From assembly GCA_945863885.1 (NCBI GenBank), contig CAMAZY010000017.1, positions 1 through 58,540 of the forward strand: a DNA stretch of 58,540 nucleotides, read 5' to 3'. Below are positions 34,224-43,904 of this stretch, piece by piece (the first letter of the stretch is position 1; each line of letters begins with the position of its first letter). The position numbers and the translations under genes were made by a program. The stretch comes from an uncultured Clostridia bacterium (GTDB lineage Bacteria > Bacillota > Clostridia > Oscillospirales > Acutalibacteraceae). The notes under the pieces were generated by a model. The model ran no database searches and was not told where the DNA came from. It saw only the letters and a program-made list of their open reading frames with translations.

Positions 34224-34829
34224 CTATTTCAGAATACCGTCCAGCATCAGATTAACCTTCAGTACATTGACGGTTTTTTCACCGAAAACGCCTAAAAATC
34301 TGCCGTCGGTGCATTTGTCAATAATGGTTCTGACCTCGTCCTGAGACATGTTGTTGGCTTTTGCGATTCTCGCAACCTGATATTCGGCGGCGGCCGGAGA
34401 AATATGCGGATCCAGTCCGCTGCCCGAGCAGGTTACAAGGTCAACGGGGATCGCCGTTTCGTCCATATCGGGGTTAGCTGCCCGAAGCTTTTCCACACGC
34501 TCTTTCACTAAAGCCTTGTATTCATCGCTTGCCGGAGAAAGGTTAGACGGTGCGGCATACATCAAAGTTTTTCCGTTTTTATCCTTGAAGGTGGAAACAT
34601 CAAGATTCATAATGCGTCCCCACATATGACCGTCGTCCGTGTATTGCTGACCGAGAAGCTCACAGCCGTACTTTTTTCCGTCAACTTCAATAATGCTTCC
34701 GTTTGCTTTATCAGGGAAGATAAGTTGTGCAAAACCGGTGACAACGCCGGTATAAAGGACACCGCAAAATAAGGTGAAAATCAGAAAGATGATTGCCGCT
34801 TTCGGTAAAATGTTTTTGATTGTTTTCAT
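34224..34829 (-). CDS. kdpC: Potassium-transporting ATPase KdpC subunit
   Basis: A 201-residue subunit with one N-terminal transmembrane helix (AAIIFLIFTLFCGVLYTGVV) and an extracellular domain. LVTCSGSGLDPHISPAAAEY and VARIAKANNMSQDEV are the diagnostic KdpC motifs. It stabilises the KdpFABC complex in the membrane. It lies 12 bases after kdpB in the same direction and has normal length, so this subunit looks intact even though kdpB is frameshifted. Confidence 0.95.
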   Translation of the reverse strand: MKTIKNILPKAAIIFLIFTLFCGVLYTGVVTGFAQLIFPDKANGSIIEVDGKKYGCELLGQQYTDDGHMWGRIMNLDVSTFKDKNGKTLMYAAPSNLSPASDEYKALVKERVEKLRAANPDMDETAIPVDLVTCSGSGLDPHISPAAAEYQVARIAKANNMSQDEVRTIIDKCTDGRFLGVFGEKTVNVLKVNLMLDGILK

Positions 34830-34841
34830 GATGAAGCCTCC

Positions 34842-36910
34842 TTATGCTAATCCGAACAGGACAAGCAGTAAATCAATCAGCTTGATGAAGATAAACGGCG
34901 CCGCAAGTCCGCCGAGACCGTAAATCAACAGGTTACCTGACAAAAGCTTTCCTGCCGGAACCTCACGGTATTTGACGCCTTTGAGTGCCAGCGGAATCAG
35001 CGCAATAATAATCAGCGCATTATAGATGATGGCAGACAGAACAGCACTTTGCGGGGAGTGAAGTCCCATAATGTTCAAAGCGGACAGCCCCGGATAAAGT
35101 CCCATAAACAAGGCGGGAATAATGGCAAAGTACTTGGCGACATCGTTGGCAATCGAGAAAGTAGTCAGACTTCCTCTTGTCATCAGAAGCTGTTTGCCGA
35201 TACGAACGATATCAATCAGCTTAGTTGGCGAGGAATCAAGGTCAACCATGTTGCCGGCTTCCTTAGCCGCCTGCGTGCCGGTGTTCATTGCGACCGCCAC
35301 ATCAGCCTGCGCAAGAGCAGGAGCGTCGTTTGTGCCGTCGCCCGTCATGGCGACAAGGTGACCCTTGCTCTGAAAATCACGGATCATCGTAAGCTTACCC
35401 TCGGGTGTTGCTTCGGCCAGAAAATCGTCCACACCGGCTTCTGCTGCAATGGCGGCGGCGGTCATCGGGTTATCGCCTGTAATCATGATGGTTTTAATAC
35501 CCATTTTACGAAGATCCGCAAATTTTTCCTTTACTCCCTGCTTGATAATGTCTTTCAGATGAATAACACCTAAAATCTTATGGTTTTTCCTGACAACAAG
35601 CGGTGTTCCGCCTTTGTTTGCAATTTCTTTGACAATGCGGTCGCATTCTTCCGGATAAACACCGCCGTTTTTGGTGACATACTGCTGCATGGTGTCGGCG
35701 GCACCTTTGCGGATTTCGTTGCCGTCATAATCAACGCCGCTCATACGGGTTTTCGCCGTAAAGGGGATAAAGGTCATGTTTTTATCGGAACGCTCCCGTT
35801 CCCGCAGCTCGTATTTTTCCTTGGCGAGAACGACGACACTTCTGCCCTCCGGCGTTTCGTCGGCCAGAGACGACAGCTGCGCCGCATCGGCTAATTCCTG
35901 CTCGTTCACACCGTCTATCGGAATAAATGCGGAAGCCTTGCGGTTGCCGAGCGTAATGGTGCCGGTTTTGTCAAGCATCAGAATATCCACATCGCCTGCG
36001 GCTTCAATCGCTCTGCCGCTCATGGCAAGCACATTAGCCTGATTGAGTCGGCTCATACCGGCAATACCGATAGCGGAAAGCAACGCACCGATGGTGGTAG
36101 GGGCAAGGCAGACAAGCAACGCTACCAAGGTAGTAACGGAGGTGGGATTATCGATTCCCGCCTGCTTTGCTGAGAAAATCGAATAGGTGTAAAGCGATAC
36201 CGTGACGAGGATAAAGATAATGGAAAGCGCGACAAGAAAAATCTGCAATGCGATTTCATTCGGCGTCTTTTCCGGGAGGCGCCCTCAACCATAGCGATCA
36301 TTTTATCAAGGAAGCTTTCGCCGGCTTCGCTTGTGATTCTGACAACAATCCAGTCGGAAAGCACGGTTGTGCCGCCTGTTACGGCGCTTCTGTCGCCGCC
36401 TGCTTCACGGATAACGGGTGCGGATTCGCCTGTAATAGCGCTTTCGTCAACGGATGCGGCGCCCTCGATTACTTCGCCGTCGCCCGGAATTTGTTCGACG
36501 GCTTTTACAATGACAATGTCGCCTTTTTTCAGTGTTGCCGAAGAAACGGGAGTGACCTGATCTTTTTTATCGGCGGACGGGATTTTGTGTGCCTCCACAT
36601 CCTTTTTGGAAGCTCTCAAGGCGTCCGCCTGCGCCTTACCTCTGCCCTCGGCAATCGCTTCGGCAAAGTTAGCGAAAATACAGGTAAACCACAGAATCAC
36701 GGCGATTGCCAGTGTATAGCCGCTTGAAGCGTCTTTCATTCCGAACAGGGAAACGATCCACAGCCCGGTCGTCAGAATCGCCGAAACATAGACCAGAAGC
36801 ATGACAGGATTTTGCACCTGTGTTTTGGGGTTTAGTTTGATAAATGAATCTTTTATGGCTCTGCCGAGCATCTTTTTATCGGCAAAAGCACTTTTTGTTT
36901 TTGATGCCAT
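34842..36910 (-). pseudogene. kdpB: Potassium-transporting ATPase KdpB, frameshifted
   Basis: Two overlapping frames together make a full P-type ATPase of ~690 residues. The first (from ATG 36910) runs to [12 protein letters not shown]; the second resumes with [19 protein letters not shown] and carries [12 protein letters not shown] (phosphorylated Asp), the [11 protein letters not shown] and [14 protein letters not shown] motifs. The break is in a run of four A (36268-36271 on the + strand); a fifth would restore RKKTPNE. As given, KdpB is split before its catalytic domain. A sequencing or assembly error in the homopolymer is a real alternative, since everything else is well conserved. Confidence 0.88.
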
Positions 36911-36922
36911 AACAGTGCCTCC

Positions 36923-38734
36923 TTAAATGACATTACTGAAAAATTCAGCGAGCGGTCCGAGTGCCAGCGCCGGGAAGAAGCTGAGCGCACCGATGAGAAT
37001 AACGATGAAAATCAGCAGGAAAACGAACATTGCGTTGGTTGTCGAAAGTGTACCTGCGCTTGTTGCAATCTTCTTTTTGCCGGCAAGACTGCCTGCTATT
37101 GCCAGCGTTCCGATAATCGGAAGGAAACGGACAAACAGCATGACAAGACCGAGGGAAATATTCAAAAATACGGTGTTTGCATTAAATCCTGCAAAGGCAG
37201 AGCCGTTATTGCCGCCGGCGGAGGAATAAGTGTACAGCATTTCGGAAAAGCCGTGCGCGCCGCCGTTGTTGAGACTGTCCGCCACGCTCGGAACAATTGC
37301 CGCAAGTCCGCTTCCTATAAGAATGGCAATCGGCGTAGCAAGGCAAACAAGCACAGACCATTTCATCTCGTAAGGCTCAATCTTTTTGCCTAAGAATTCC
37401 GGCGTTCTGCCGACCATTAGACCGGCGATAAAGACCGTCAGAATGGCAAAAGCAAGCATACCGTAAAGACCGCAGCCGACGCCGCCGAAAATAACCTCAC
37501 CGAGCTGCATCAGAAGCATCGTCACCATACCGCCGAGCGGCGTGTAGCTGTCGTGCATTGAGTTGACAGAGCCGTTGGAAGCCGCCGTTGTAAATGCCGC
37601 CCAAGTTGAGGATGTCGCAATACCGAATCGGGTTTCCTTGCCCTCCATGTTGCCTCCTGCCTGATCGGTCATGGAGATGTTGACGCCGTCCTGCGCAAGC
37701 TGCGGTGTTGCAAGCTGTTCGCTGACAGCAATCGAGCCGAGAGCCAACGCAAGGCATATAAACATCGCCATAAAGATGGCAACGCCCTGTTTTTTATTCT
37801 TTACTGCCTTACCAAAGGTGAAGCACAGCGCCGCAGGAATCAGCAAAATTGAAAGCATTTCAATCAGATTGGTAAAAGCGTTCGGGTTTTCAAGCGGGTG
37901 AGCGGAGTTGACGCCCATATAACCGCCGCCGTTTGTACCGGTTTGCTTAATGGCGACCTGACTTGCCGCAGGACCCATCGGTACAAACTGTTCGGTAACA
38001 ATTTCGGCATCTTCTACTACTTTACCGTCTACCGTCACCGTGCCCGCTTCGAGGTCAATTTCGGCATTTTCAAGTATTTCACCGTCTGCGCTGACGGCAA
38101 TCGGTTCAACAAGCGATACCGTATCGGCGCCTTTCAGGTTCTGAATTACACCGCCGCCGACAAGGCAAAGCGCAATGACAAGGTTAAGCGGTATTAAAAT
38201 ATGAATGACGATTCTCGTCATATCCACCCAGAAGCTGCCTAAGCCGTCTGTTTTCACTTTGATAAAGCCTCGTATCAGTGCGAACAGCACAGCGATTCCG
38301 GTCGCAGCGGAAACAAAGTTCTGCACGGTCAGACCGAGCGCCTGCGTGAGATAGCTGAGCGTCGATTCGCCGCTGTACGCCTGCCAGTTTGTGTTGGTTA
38401 CAAAGCTTGAAGCCGTGTTAAAGGACAAATCCCATTTCACACCCGAAAGTCCCTGCGGATTGCCGGGAAGAACGCCCTGCAAAAGCTGAAGCAAAAACAG
38501 AAAAACAAGACCGATGCCCGAAAAAATCAGAACGGAAACGGCGTACTTCTTCCAGGTCATTTGCTCGTCCTTGTCAACGCGCATCACTTTGTATACTGCG
38601 TTTTCACAAGGCGTCAGAATTTTGGAAAGAAAGGTTTTTTCGCCGTCCATGACTTTTTTGATGTACGCTCCGAGCGGAATCGCCAGAACGATCAGAACGG
38701 CAAGATACAATATGTACTGAATCACCGCACTCAT
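36923..38734 (-). CDS. kdpA: Potassium-transporting ATPase KdpA subunit
   Basis: A 603-residue channel-like subunit with about ten transmembrane helices. Selectivity loops visible: SFVTNTNWQAYSGE (~residue 110) and GGYMGVNSAHPLENP (~270). This is the high-affinity potassium entry path. Its ATGA start overlaps the kdpF stop, and kdpB follows 12 bases after it. The segment ~200-250 carries an acidic insert (VEPIAVSADGEILENAEI) typical of clostridial KdpA. Confidence 0.95.
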   Translation of the reverse strand: MSAVIQYILYLAVLIVLAIPLGAYIKKVMDGEKTFLSKILTPCENAVYKVMRVDKDEQMTWKKYAVSVLIFSGIGLVFLFLLQLLQGVLPGNPQGLSGVKWDLSFNTASSFVTNTNWQAYSGESTLSYLTQALGLTVQNFVSAATGIAVLFALIRGFIKVKTDGLGSFWVDMTRIVIHILIPLNLVIALCLVGGGVIQNLKGADTVSLVEPIAVSADGEILENAEIDLEAGTVTVDGKVVEDAEIVTEQFVPMGPAASQVAIKQTGTNGGGYMGVNSAHPLENPNAFTNLIEMLSILLIPAALCFTFGKAVKNKKQGVAIFMAMFICLALALGSIAVSEQLATPQLAQDGVNISMTDQAGGNMEGKETRFGIATSSTWAAFTTAASNGSVNSMHDSYTPLGGMVTMLLMQLGEVIFGGVGCGLYGMLAFAILTVFIAGLMVGRTPEFLGKKIEPYEMKWSVLVCLATPIAILIGSGLAAIVPSVADSLNNGGAHGFSEMLYTYSSAGGNNGSAFAGFNANTVFLNISLGLVMLFVRFLPIIGTLAIAGSLAGKKKIATSAGTLSTTNAMFVFLLIFIVILIGALSFFPALALGPLAEFFSNVI

Positions 38735-38823
38735 TTTTGTTCATCCCCTTTCATCAGGATATACACATAGTACCCAAGCAGTGCCGCAGCACAAAGACCA
38801 ATAATTCCGATTATGATATTCAT
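38731..38823 (-). CDS. kdpF: KdpF-like small membrane peptide
   Basis: A 30-residue peptide, mostly one transmembrane helix (IIIGIIGLCAAALLGYYVYI), then MKGDEQK. It starts at ATG 38823 behind TGCAAGGAGGTAAG and ends in an ATGA overlap with kdpA. Size, position and composition fit KdpF, which stabilises the Kdp complex. It was too short for a routine open-reading-frame scan. No c-di-AMP riboswitch is recognisable in the 91 bases upstream. Confidence 0.8.
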   Translation of the reverse strand: MNIIIGIIGLCAAALLGYYVYILMKGDEQK

Positions 38824-38914
38824 AGTCTTACCTCCTTGCAAAATATTGTAGCAGCATTAGAATTAAATCGGGATTAGCAGAATTTACAGCGTATTAAAAC
38901 GGTGTTAAAGATCC

Positions 38915-39109
38915 TTACAACCACCCGAAAATCAAAGCAATCGGAACTGCGGTGATCATCGTAAAGAAAAACACAGCGGCAAGAATAAAAATCGGCATAC
39001 CGATAAAAACCGCAAAAAAGGACAGAACCGGATGTTTGAATGAAAAATGATCCACATGTGCTTCTATACGCTTGTCAAGCGCATGTATTCTTTTCAACAG
39101 GACTGCCAT
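38915..39109 (-). CDS. Small membrane protein of unknown function
   Basis: A 64-residue protein: a charged N-terminal helix (LLKRIHALDKRIEAHVDHFS) then one or two hydrophobic segments (LSFFAVFIGMPIFILAAVFF). ATG 39109 follows AAGGAGGGA. It lies just upstream of kdpF in the same direction and may be co-transcribed with kdp; no family is recognised. Confidence 0.65.
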   Translation of the reverse strand: MAVLLKRIHALDKRIEAHVDHFSFKHPVLSFFAVFIGMPIFILAAVFFFTMITAVPIALIFGWL

Positions 39110-39238
39110 AAAGAATCCCTCCTTACGCTAATAGAGTAGCACAGGAGGGATAAAAAGGGGGGAAGACTGTATCAATTGTTGTTAAGAATAGATAAAATCA
39201 GGAGCCCATATCAGATCCGCTTTCATCTGCTTCATTCT

Positions 39239-39472
39239 TTACGCTTCAAATTCTTTGACCGCTTTTTTAATTTGCTCAAGTCTGTCACCTTCGGCGTTGA
39301 TCCGCAGCAATACCGGCTTTGACAAATCAATGCTGAATATACCGAGAACCGATTTGGCATCGACGATATATTTTCCGCATATCAGCTCAAAGTCCTCGTC
39401 AAACTCAGTGATTTTTGTTACGAATTTTTTTACGCTTTCGATGGTTCCTAAAGAAACATACATATCAAGCAT
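39239..39472 (-). CDS. HPr-like protein lacking the phosphoryl-carrying histidine
   Basis: A 77-residue protein with the HPr fold pattern. The regulatory-serine helix is clear (YIVDAKSVLGIFSIDLSKP, matching the Ser46 region of HPr). The N-terminus has no GLHARP-type His15 motif. So it cannot carry phosphate for the PTS but could be phosphorylated on serine, like Bacillus Crh. It overlaps the fructokinase gene by eight bases and is the last gene of a non-PTS sugar operon, which suggests a catabolite-control role (inference). ATG 39472 follows AAAGGAAG. Confidence 0.8.
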   Translation of the reverse strand: MLDMYVSLGTIESVKKFVTKITEFDEDFELICGKYIVDAKSVLGIFSIDLSKPVLLRINAEGDRLEQIKKAVKEFEA

Positions 39473-40442
39473 GGTTATTCTTCCTTTCTGCTGTCAGTTT
39501 TAAAATCTCGCTTTTTTCGGGCATCACTTTCAGTGCGCCCTTTCGGGTCGTGATGATGGACGATGCCGCATTCGCAAACTCGAGCATTTCGTGTAAGCTC
39601 TGTTCGTCAAAGCTGTCAAGACCGATTCTCAGAACGGCGTCAAGCACGCAGGCCATAAAGGTATCGCCGGCTCCCGTGGTCTCGATGGTCTTAACTTCCA
39701 AAAATGTGGGACAAAGTGTGCTGATGTTCTGATAATACGCCTTGCTTCCTCTTTTGCCCATCGTGGCACACACAAGACGGATGTTATACTTTTCTCTGAT
39801 GCGCTTAATGCCCTCGTCAATATCGTCGGTGCCCGTTAAAAATGCAATCTCATCGTCTGAAATCTTGAGAATGTCGCATTGTTCCAAGCCGTACCGGATT
39901 TTTTCCTTGGCTTTGTCAAGACTGTCCCACAAGGGCGGACGGAGATTCGGGTCAAAGGAAATCAGAGCCCCGGCGTTTTTCGCCGCTTCGACCGCCGTTT
40001 TTGTTGCTTCTTCCACTGTCTGATCTGTCATCGACAGGGAACCGAAATGAAATATTTTCGAATCGGCAATCAGCCCGATGTTGACTTCTTCCGCTCTTAG
40101 CATCATGTCCGCGCCGGGATTGCGGTAAAACGAAAAGCTTCGGTCGCCGTCCGCCGCCGTGTGAACAAAGGCAAGCGTTGTCGGCACCTTGTCGTCCATA
40201 AGCAGATTGTCGGTATTGATTCCCAGACGGCTCACGGTGTCCTTGAGCATATTGCCGAACGAATCATTGCCGACCTTGCCGATAAAAGCGGTTTTTCTGC
40301 CGAGCTTTTGAAGCATGGCAAGCACATTGCAGGGCGCTCCGCCGGGGTTTGCTTCAAACAGCTGATTTTTCTGTGCACTCATGCCGTTCATGGTGAAATC
40401 GACAAGAAGCTCGCCGAGGGCGGTTACATCGTAATTTTTCAT
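39465..40442 (-). CDS. PfkB-family sugar kinase, probable fructokinase
   Basis: A 325-residue ribokinase-family enzyme. The N-terminal DVTALGELLVDFTMNG, the NPGGAPCNVLAMLQKLG segment and the C-terminal ETTGAGDTFMACVLDA (catalytic Asp, anion hole) are present. Downstream of a GH32 hydrolase, it most likely phosphorylates fructose released from sucrose or fructans. It lies 14 bases after the GH32 gene and overlaps the HPr-like gene. Other PfkB substrates cannot be excluded. Confidence 0.9.
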   Translation of the reverse strand: MKNYDVTALGELLVDFTMNGMSAQKNQLFEANPGGAPCNVLAMLQKLGRKTAFIGKVGNDSFGNMLKDTVSRLGINTDNLLMDDKVPTTLAFVHTAADGDRSFSFYRNPGADMMLRAEEVNIGLIADSKIFHFGSLSMTDQTVEEATKTAVEAAKNAGALISFDPNLRPPLWDSLDKAKEKIRYGLEQCDILKISDDEIAFLTGTDDIDEGIKRIREKYNIRLVCATMGKRGSKAYYQNISTLCPTFLEVKTIETTGAGDTFMACVLDAVLRIGLDSFDEQSLHEMLEFANAASSIITTRKGALKVMPEKSEILKLTAERKNNHA

Positions 40443-40456
40443 GACCTTTCCTCCCT

Positions 40457-41908
40457 TTAAACCTGAATATCATATTTTTCTATATTCAGGTTCGCTTTTC
40501 CGTCGCACCTGAATACGATTTCATCCGCTTCAAGCGGCGTATAAAAGGTTGCGCTGAAGACCTGATACCCGTCATTGACAAACAGCTCTGCCGAGTATTT
40601 GTCGAGTATCAGACGAAGCTTCAAGGTGCTTTCCGGATTGTCAAGCTTCATCTTTCTTTGGCTGATGACGTCTCTTCTCATGCCGGAATACGTCCTGTTA
40701 AATTCAATGCTCTGCTCCTCTTGGTTGTAAGTAAAGCAGGAGGTATATTCCGCATTGTGTGCAATATGGATGGTAAGCTTTTCGAAATCGCCCGACAGCA
40801 CTTCTGCCGACAAATCAAGCACTCTGCCCTTGATCCCCGGGAGGCTGACTTCGCCCGAAATTTCCGCATTTTTATAGATTACGGGATTCACACGGTGATT
40901 TTCAAGCTCACGGACAGGCTGCTGATAAAGATGACCGTCTACGAGGCTCAGCTCTCTCGGAATGGTCATCATCCCGTTCCATCTTTGTTCTGCGGGCTTG
41001 ATATTGATATCCCACGACTGCATCCAGGCGATCAGAATCCGTCTGCCGTCATTTGTCAAAAGTGTCTGCGGCGCATAATAGTCCGGACCGTAATCGAGCA
41101 TAACACCTTCGTTATAATCAAATTGACAGCTCGTTTTGTTAAACTGCCCAAGGAAGTATAATGCATGGTTTCCGTTATAAAACTTGTTTTCAACCGCCCG
41201 CATATCCTGCGGAGATACAATCAGTACATGCTGATTGCCAAGCTCAAAAAAGTCCGGGCATTCCCACATCGTGCCGTACGTTCCGTCGTTTTCCGCAAGT
41301 ACCGTCACATACTGCCAGTCTTTTAAATCCGTCGAACGGAACAAAACGACCTGTCCTAAACCGTCGCTCTTTCTGTTTCCTGCAACAAGAAAATAGGAGC
41401 CGTTATCGAACCATATCTTCGGGTCACGGAAATCCTCCCGGCTGAAGCCCTCGGGCAGCTGATTGCCATCAATAACGGGATTGCCGGCAAATTTCCGATA
41501 GGTTTTGCCGTCGCCGAATGCCAGACATTGATTCTGATAGGAGCACTTTTTACCGTTTTCCTCTCTTTCGGTAACACCGGTGTAAACCAAAGCGTGTTCC
41601 TCGTCCGTTTCAAGCGCACTTCCCGAAAAGCAGCCGTTTTCATCATAGCTTTCGTCCGGAGCCAGCGCATCCGGCAGGGTTTCCCACTTGATAAAGTCGC
41701 CGGAAGTACAATGTCCCCAGTGCATCGGACCCCACGCATCGCTGTAAGGATGGTGCTGATAAAACAGATGATATTGATTCCGATATTCCGAAAAACCGTT
41801 GGGGTCGTTTATCCAGCCGACCGGAGCCGTAACATGAAAATCGGGTCTTTGCTCTTTCGGCACCTTGTTTTTTTCAATATAGCTGTTTGCCGTTTCTAAT
41901 TTATTCAT
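40457..41908 (-). CDS. GH32 sucrose/fructan hydrolase
   Basis: A ~483-residue five-bladed propeller plus beta-sandwich enzyme. The nucleophile is in GWINDPNGF (Asp35), the transition-state stabiliser in DFRDPKIWF, the acid/base in MWECPDFFEL. No signal peptide, so it acts in the cytoplasm on sucrose, sucrose-6-phosphate or short fructans. Because the operon has an ABC importer and a fructokinase rather than a PTS, unphosphorylated substrate is likely. ATG 41908 is chosen; an in-frame GTG lies nine bases upstream. Confidence 0.92.
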   Translation of the reverse strand: MNKLETANSYIEKNKVPKEQRPDFHVTAPVGWINDPNGFSEYRNQYHLFYQHHPYSDAWGPMHWGHCTSGDFIKWETLPDALAPDESYDENGCFSGSALETDEEHALVYTGVTEREENGKKCSYQNQCLAFGDGKTYRKFAGNPVIDGNQLPEGFSREDFRDPKIWFDNGSYFLVAGNRKSDGLGQVVLFRSTDLKDWQYVTVLAENDGTYGTMWECPDFFELGNQHVLIVSPQDMRAVENKFYNGNHALYFLGQFNKTSCQFDYNEGVMLDYGPDYYAPQTLLTNDGRRILIAWMQSWDINIKPAEQRWNGMMTIPRELSLVDGHLYQQPVRELENHRVNPVIYKNAEISGEVSLPGIKGRVLDLSAEVLSGDFEKLTIHIAHNAEYTSCFTYNQEEQSIEFNRTYSGMRRDVISQRKMKLDNPESTLKLRLILDKYSAELFVNDGYQVFSATFYTPLEADEIVFRCDGKANLNIEKYDIQV

Positions 41909-41937
41909 ATCAACCACAACCTTTTGTCCAACTGTAA

Positions 41938-43029
41938 TTATATTGCCTGTTCTGTTTCCCTGTCGAAGAAGTGCATTTTGTGCGGCATGAACACAAACTC
42001 AACCCGATCTCCTATCTGACACACCTCATACTTGGATACTCTTGCTACCGTCAGAGCACCGCCGAACTGAAAATACAGATTGTTTTCATTTCCCATGATT
42101 TCCGTATTCTCAATAACAGCCTGCTGACTGTTCTGTTTATAAACATCAATGTTCTGACTGTCAAACTTGATATCCTCGCCCCGGATTCCGAGAATCAACT
42201 CTCCTTTATGTTCCGACAGCTTTTCCGCCGTTGCTTTCGGCAAGGTCATTTTGCTTCCGTCCGCAAAGGTCATTTCTTCGCCGTTTACGGTGACATCATA
42301 AAAGTTCATTTGTGGAGAGCCGATGAAGCCTGCCACAAATTTATTCTGCGGATGCTCATACAGATCCATCGGCTTGCTTATTTGCTGAATGACACCGTCC
42401 TTCATAATGACAATGCGATCCGCCATGGTCATGGCTTCCACCTGATCGTGCGTAACATAAATCGTCGTGCTTCCGAGACTGCGATGAAGCTTACTGATTT
42501 CGTTTCTCATGCTGACACGTAGCTTTGCGTCAAGATTCGACAACGGCTCGTCCATCAGAAACACCTTCTGATCCTTGACAATCGCTCTGCCTAAGGCAAC
42601 ACGCTGTCTTTGTCCGCCCGAAAGGTTCTTGGGCTTTCTGTACCGGTACTCTTCAAGCCCTAAAATATCAATCACCCAATCAACCTTTTTCTTAATAACG
42701 TCTTTCGGCACCTTCATGTTTTTCAGTCCGTAGGATATATTCTTTTCGACGGTCATGTGCGGGTAAAGCGCATAGTTCTGGAACACCATGGATATGCCCC
42801 TGTCTCTGGGCGCAACCTCATTCATTTTTACGCCGTCGATATACAGCTCGCCTTCGGTGATTTCTTCAAAGCCCGCTATCATGCGAAGCGTCGTTGATTT
42901 TCCGCAGCCGGACGGTCCTACAAAAGCGATAAATTCTTTTTCGTTGATTTCAAGATTAAAATCTGTCACGGCATTTTTATCAGAATTGGCATATTTTTTT
43001 CCGATGTGTTTTAATTCTATAAAGCTCAT
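41938..43029 (-). CDS. Sugar ABC transporter ATPase (MsmK/UgpC type)
   Basis: A 363-residue ATPase: Walker A GPSGCGKST, signature LSGGQRQRVALGRA, Walker B VFLMDEPLSNLDAK, switch TIYVTHDQVEAM, then a C-terminal OB-fold regulatory domain (~240-360). It energises the two permeases upstream. Many clostridia use one shared MsmK for several sugar importers; here it is inside the operon. Confidence 0.93.
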   Translation of the reverse strand: MSFIELKHIGKKYANSDKNAVTDFNLEINEKEFIAFVGPSGCGKSTTLRMIAGFEEITEGELYIDGVKMNEVAPRDRGISMVFQNYALYPHMTVEKNISYGLKNMKVPKDVIKKKVDWVIDILGLEEYRYRKPKNLSGGQRQRVALGRAIVKDQKVFLMDEPLSNLDAKLRVSMRNEISKLHRSLGSTTIYVTHDQVEAMTMADRIVIMKDGVIQQISKPMDLYEHPQNKFVAGFIGSPQMNFYDVTVNGEEMTFADGSKMTLPKATAEKLSEHKGELILGIRGEDIKFDSQNIDVYKQNSQQAVIENTEIMGNENNLYFQFGGALTVARVSKYEVCQIGDRVEFVFMPHKMHFFDRETEQAI

Positions 43030-43052
43030 AATGATTCCCTTTCTTTTTAAAC

Positions 43053-43904
43053 TCAGCCCTCTTTTGAGCCTGTTGAAACAACGCCCTCTACAATCTGCTT
43101 GGAGAAGAAGGAGTAAATAATGATAACCGGGATCGTGATCAGCGTAATGACGGCAAGCGTCTGACCCATGGTTGTGTTTTCGTTTGAGGTGATGGCGTTC
43201 AGTCCGATCTGCGCTGTGAGCAGGTCACTCGACGTAAACACAAGCGACGGCCAGAGGTAGTCGTTCCACACATTCAGGAAGGTGAACACGCTGACAGTAG
43301 CCACAACGCTCTTTGACATGGGAAGAACCATGGTAAAGAAGTATTTGACGGGACTGCAGTAGTCAAGCTGCGCCGCTTCATAAATATCATCGGGTAAGCT
43401 GATAAACACCTGTCGGAACAAAAAGATGTTGAACGGATTGACGATCATCGGAAGAATATAGCCGATAACGGTGTTCAACAGTCCGAGCTTCGCCACAAAC
43501 AAAAAGTGGATCGTGATAATCGTTTCCATCGGAACAATCATCAGAAGCATAATAATCAGAAGCCAGCGTTCACGGAACGGGAATTTGATTTTGGCTAGCG
43601 CATAGCCGGCAAGACCGTTTACGATGACGCCAAGCACAATCAGCACGGCCGCATAAAACAGGGTGTTGAGCATATAGCGCAGAAAGCTTGTGTTGGTAAG
43701 GATCGAAATATAGTTATCCAGAAAGCTGCCGGTTAAAGCAGGGGGGATAAAAGCCGCCGCCGAATTCATATCGGCTGTAATCTGTGCGTCAGTCTTAAAG
43801 GAATTGGCAAGCATCCAGATGACGGGGAAGAGGAAAAATAACGACAACACAATCAAAACGGCAACGAGTATCCAATTACTTATCCTTTTTCTTTTTGTCA
43901 GCAT
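43053..43904 (-). CDS. Sugar ABC transporter permease (MalG type)
   Basis: A ~283-residue inner-membrane permease with six predicted helices and the EAA loop YEAAQLDYCSPVKYFFTMVLP that contacts the ATPase. ATG 43904 follows AAAGGGGGAATAAG; a longer frame to 43931 is less likely. It overlaps the MalF-type gene by 29 bases. Confidence 0.92.
   Translation of the reverse strand: MLTKRKRISNWILVAVLIVLSLFFLFPVIWMLANSFKTDAQITADMNSAAAFIPPALTGSFLDNYISILTNTSFLRYMLNTLFYAAVLIVLGVIVNGLAGYALAKIKFPFRERWLLIIMLLMIVPMETIITIHFLFVAKLGLLNTVIGYILPMIVNPFNIFLFRQVFISLPDDIYEAAQLDYCSPVKYFFTMVLPMSKSVVATVSVFTFLNVWNDYLWPSLVFTSSDLLTAQIGLNAITSNENTTMGQTLAVITLITIPVIIIYSFFSKQIVEGVVSTGSKEG

Noticed and set aside
38824-38914. 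c-di-AMP (ydaO-type) riboswitch upstream of kdp
   Set aside because: Such riboswitches often precede kdp in Firmicutes, but this gap is only 91 bases and none of the conserved elements can be seen.
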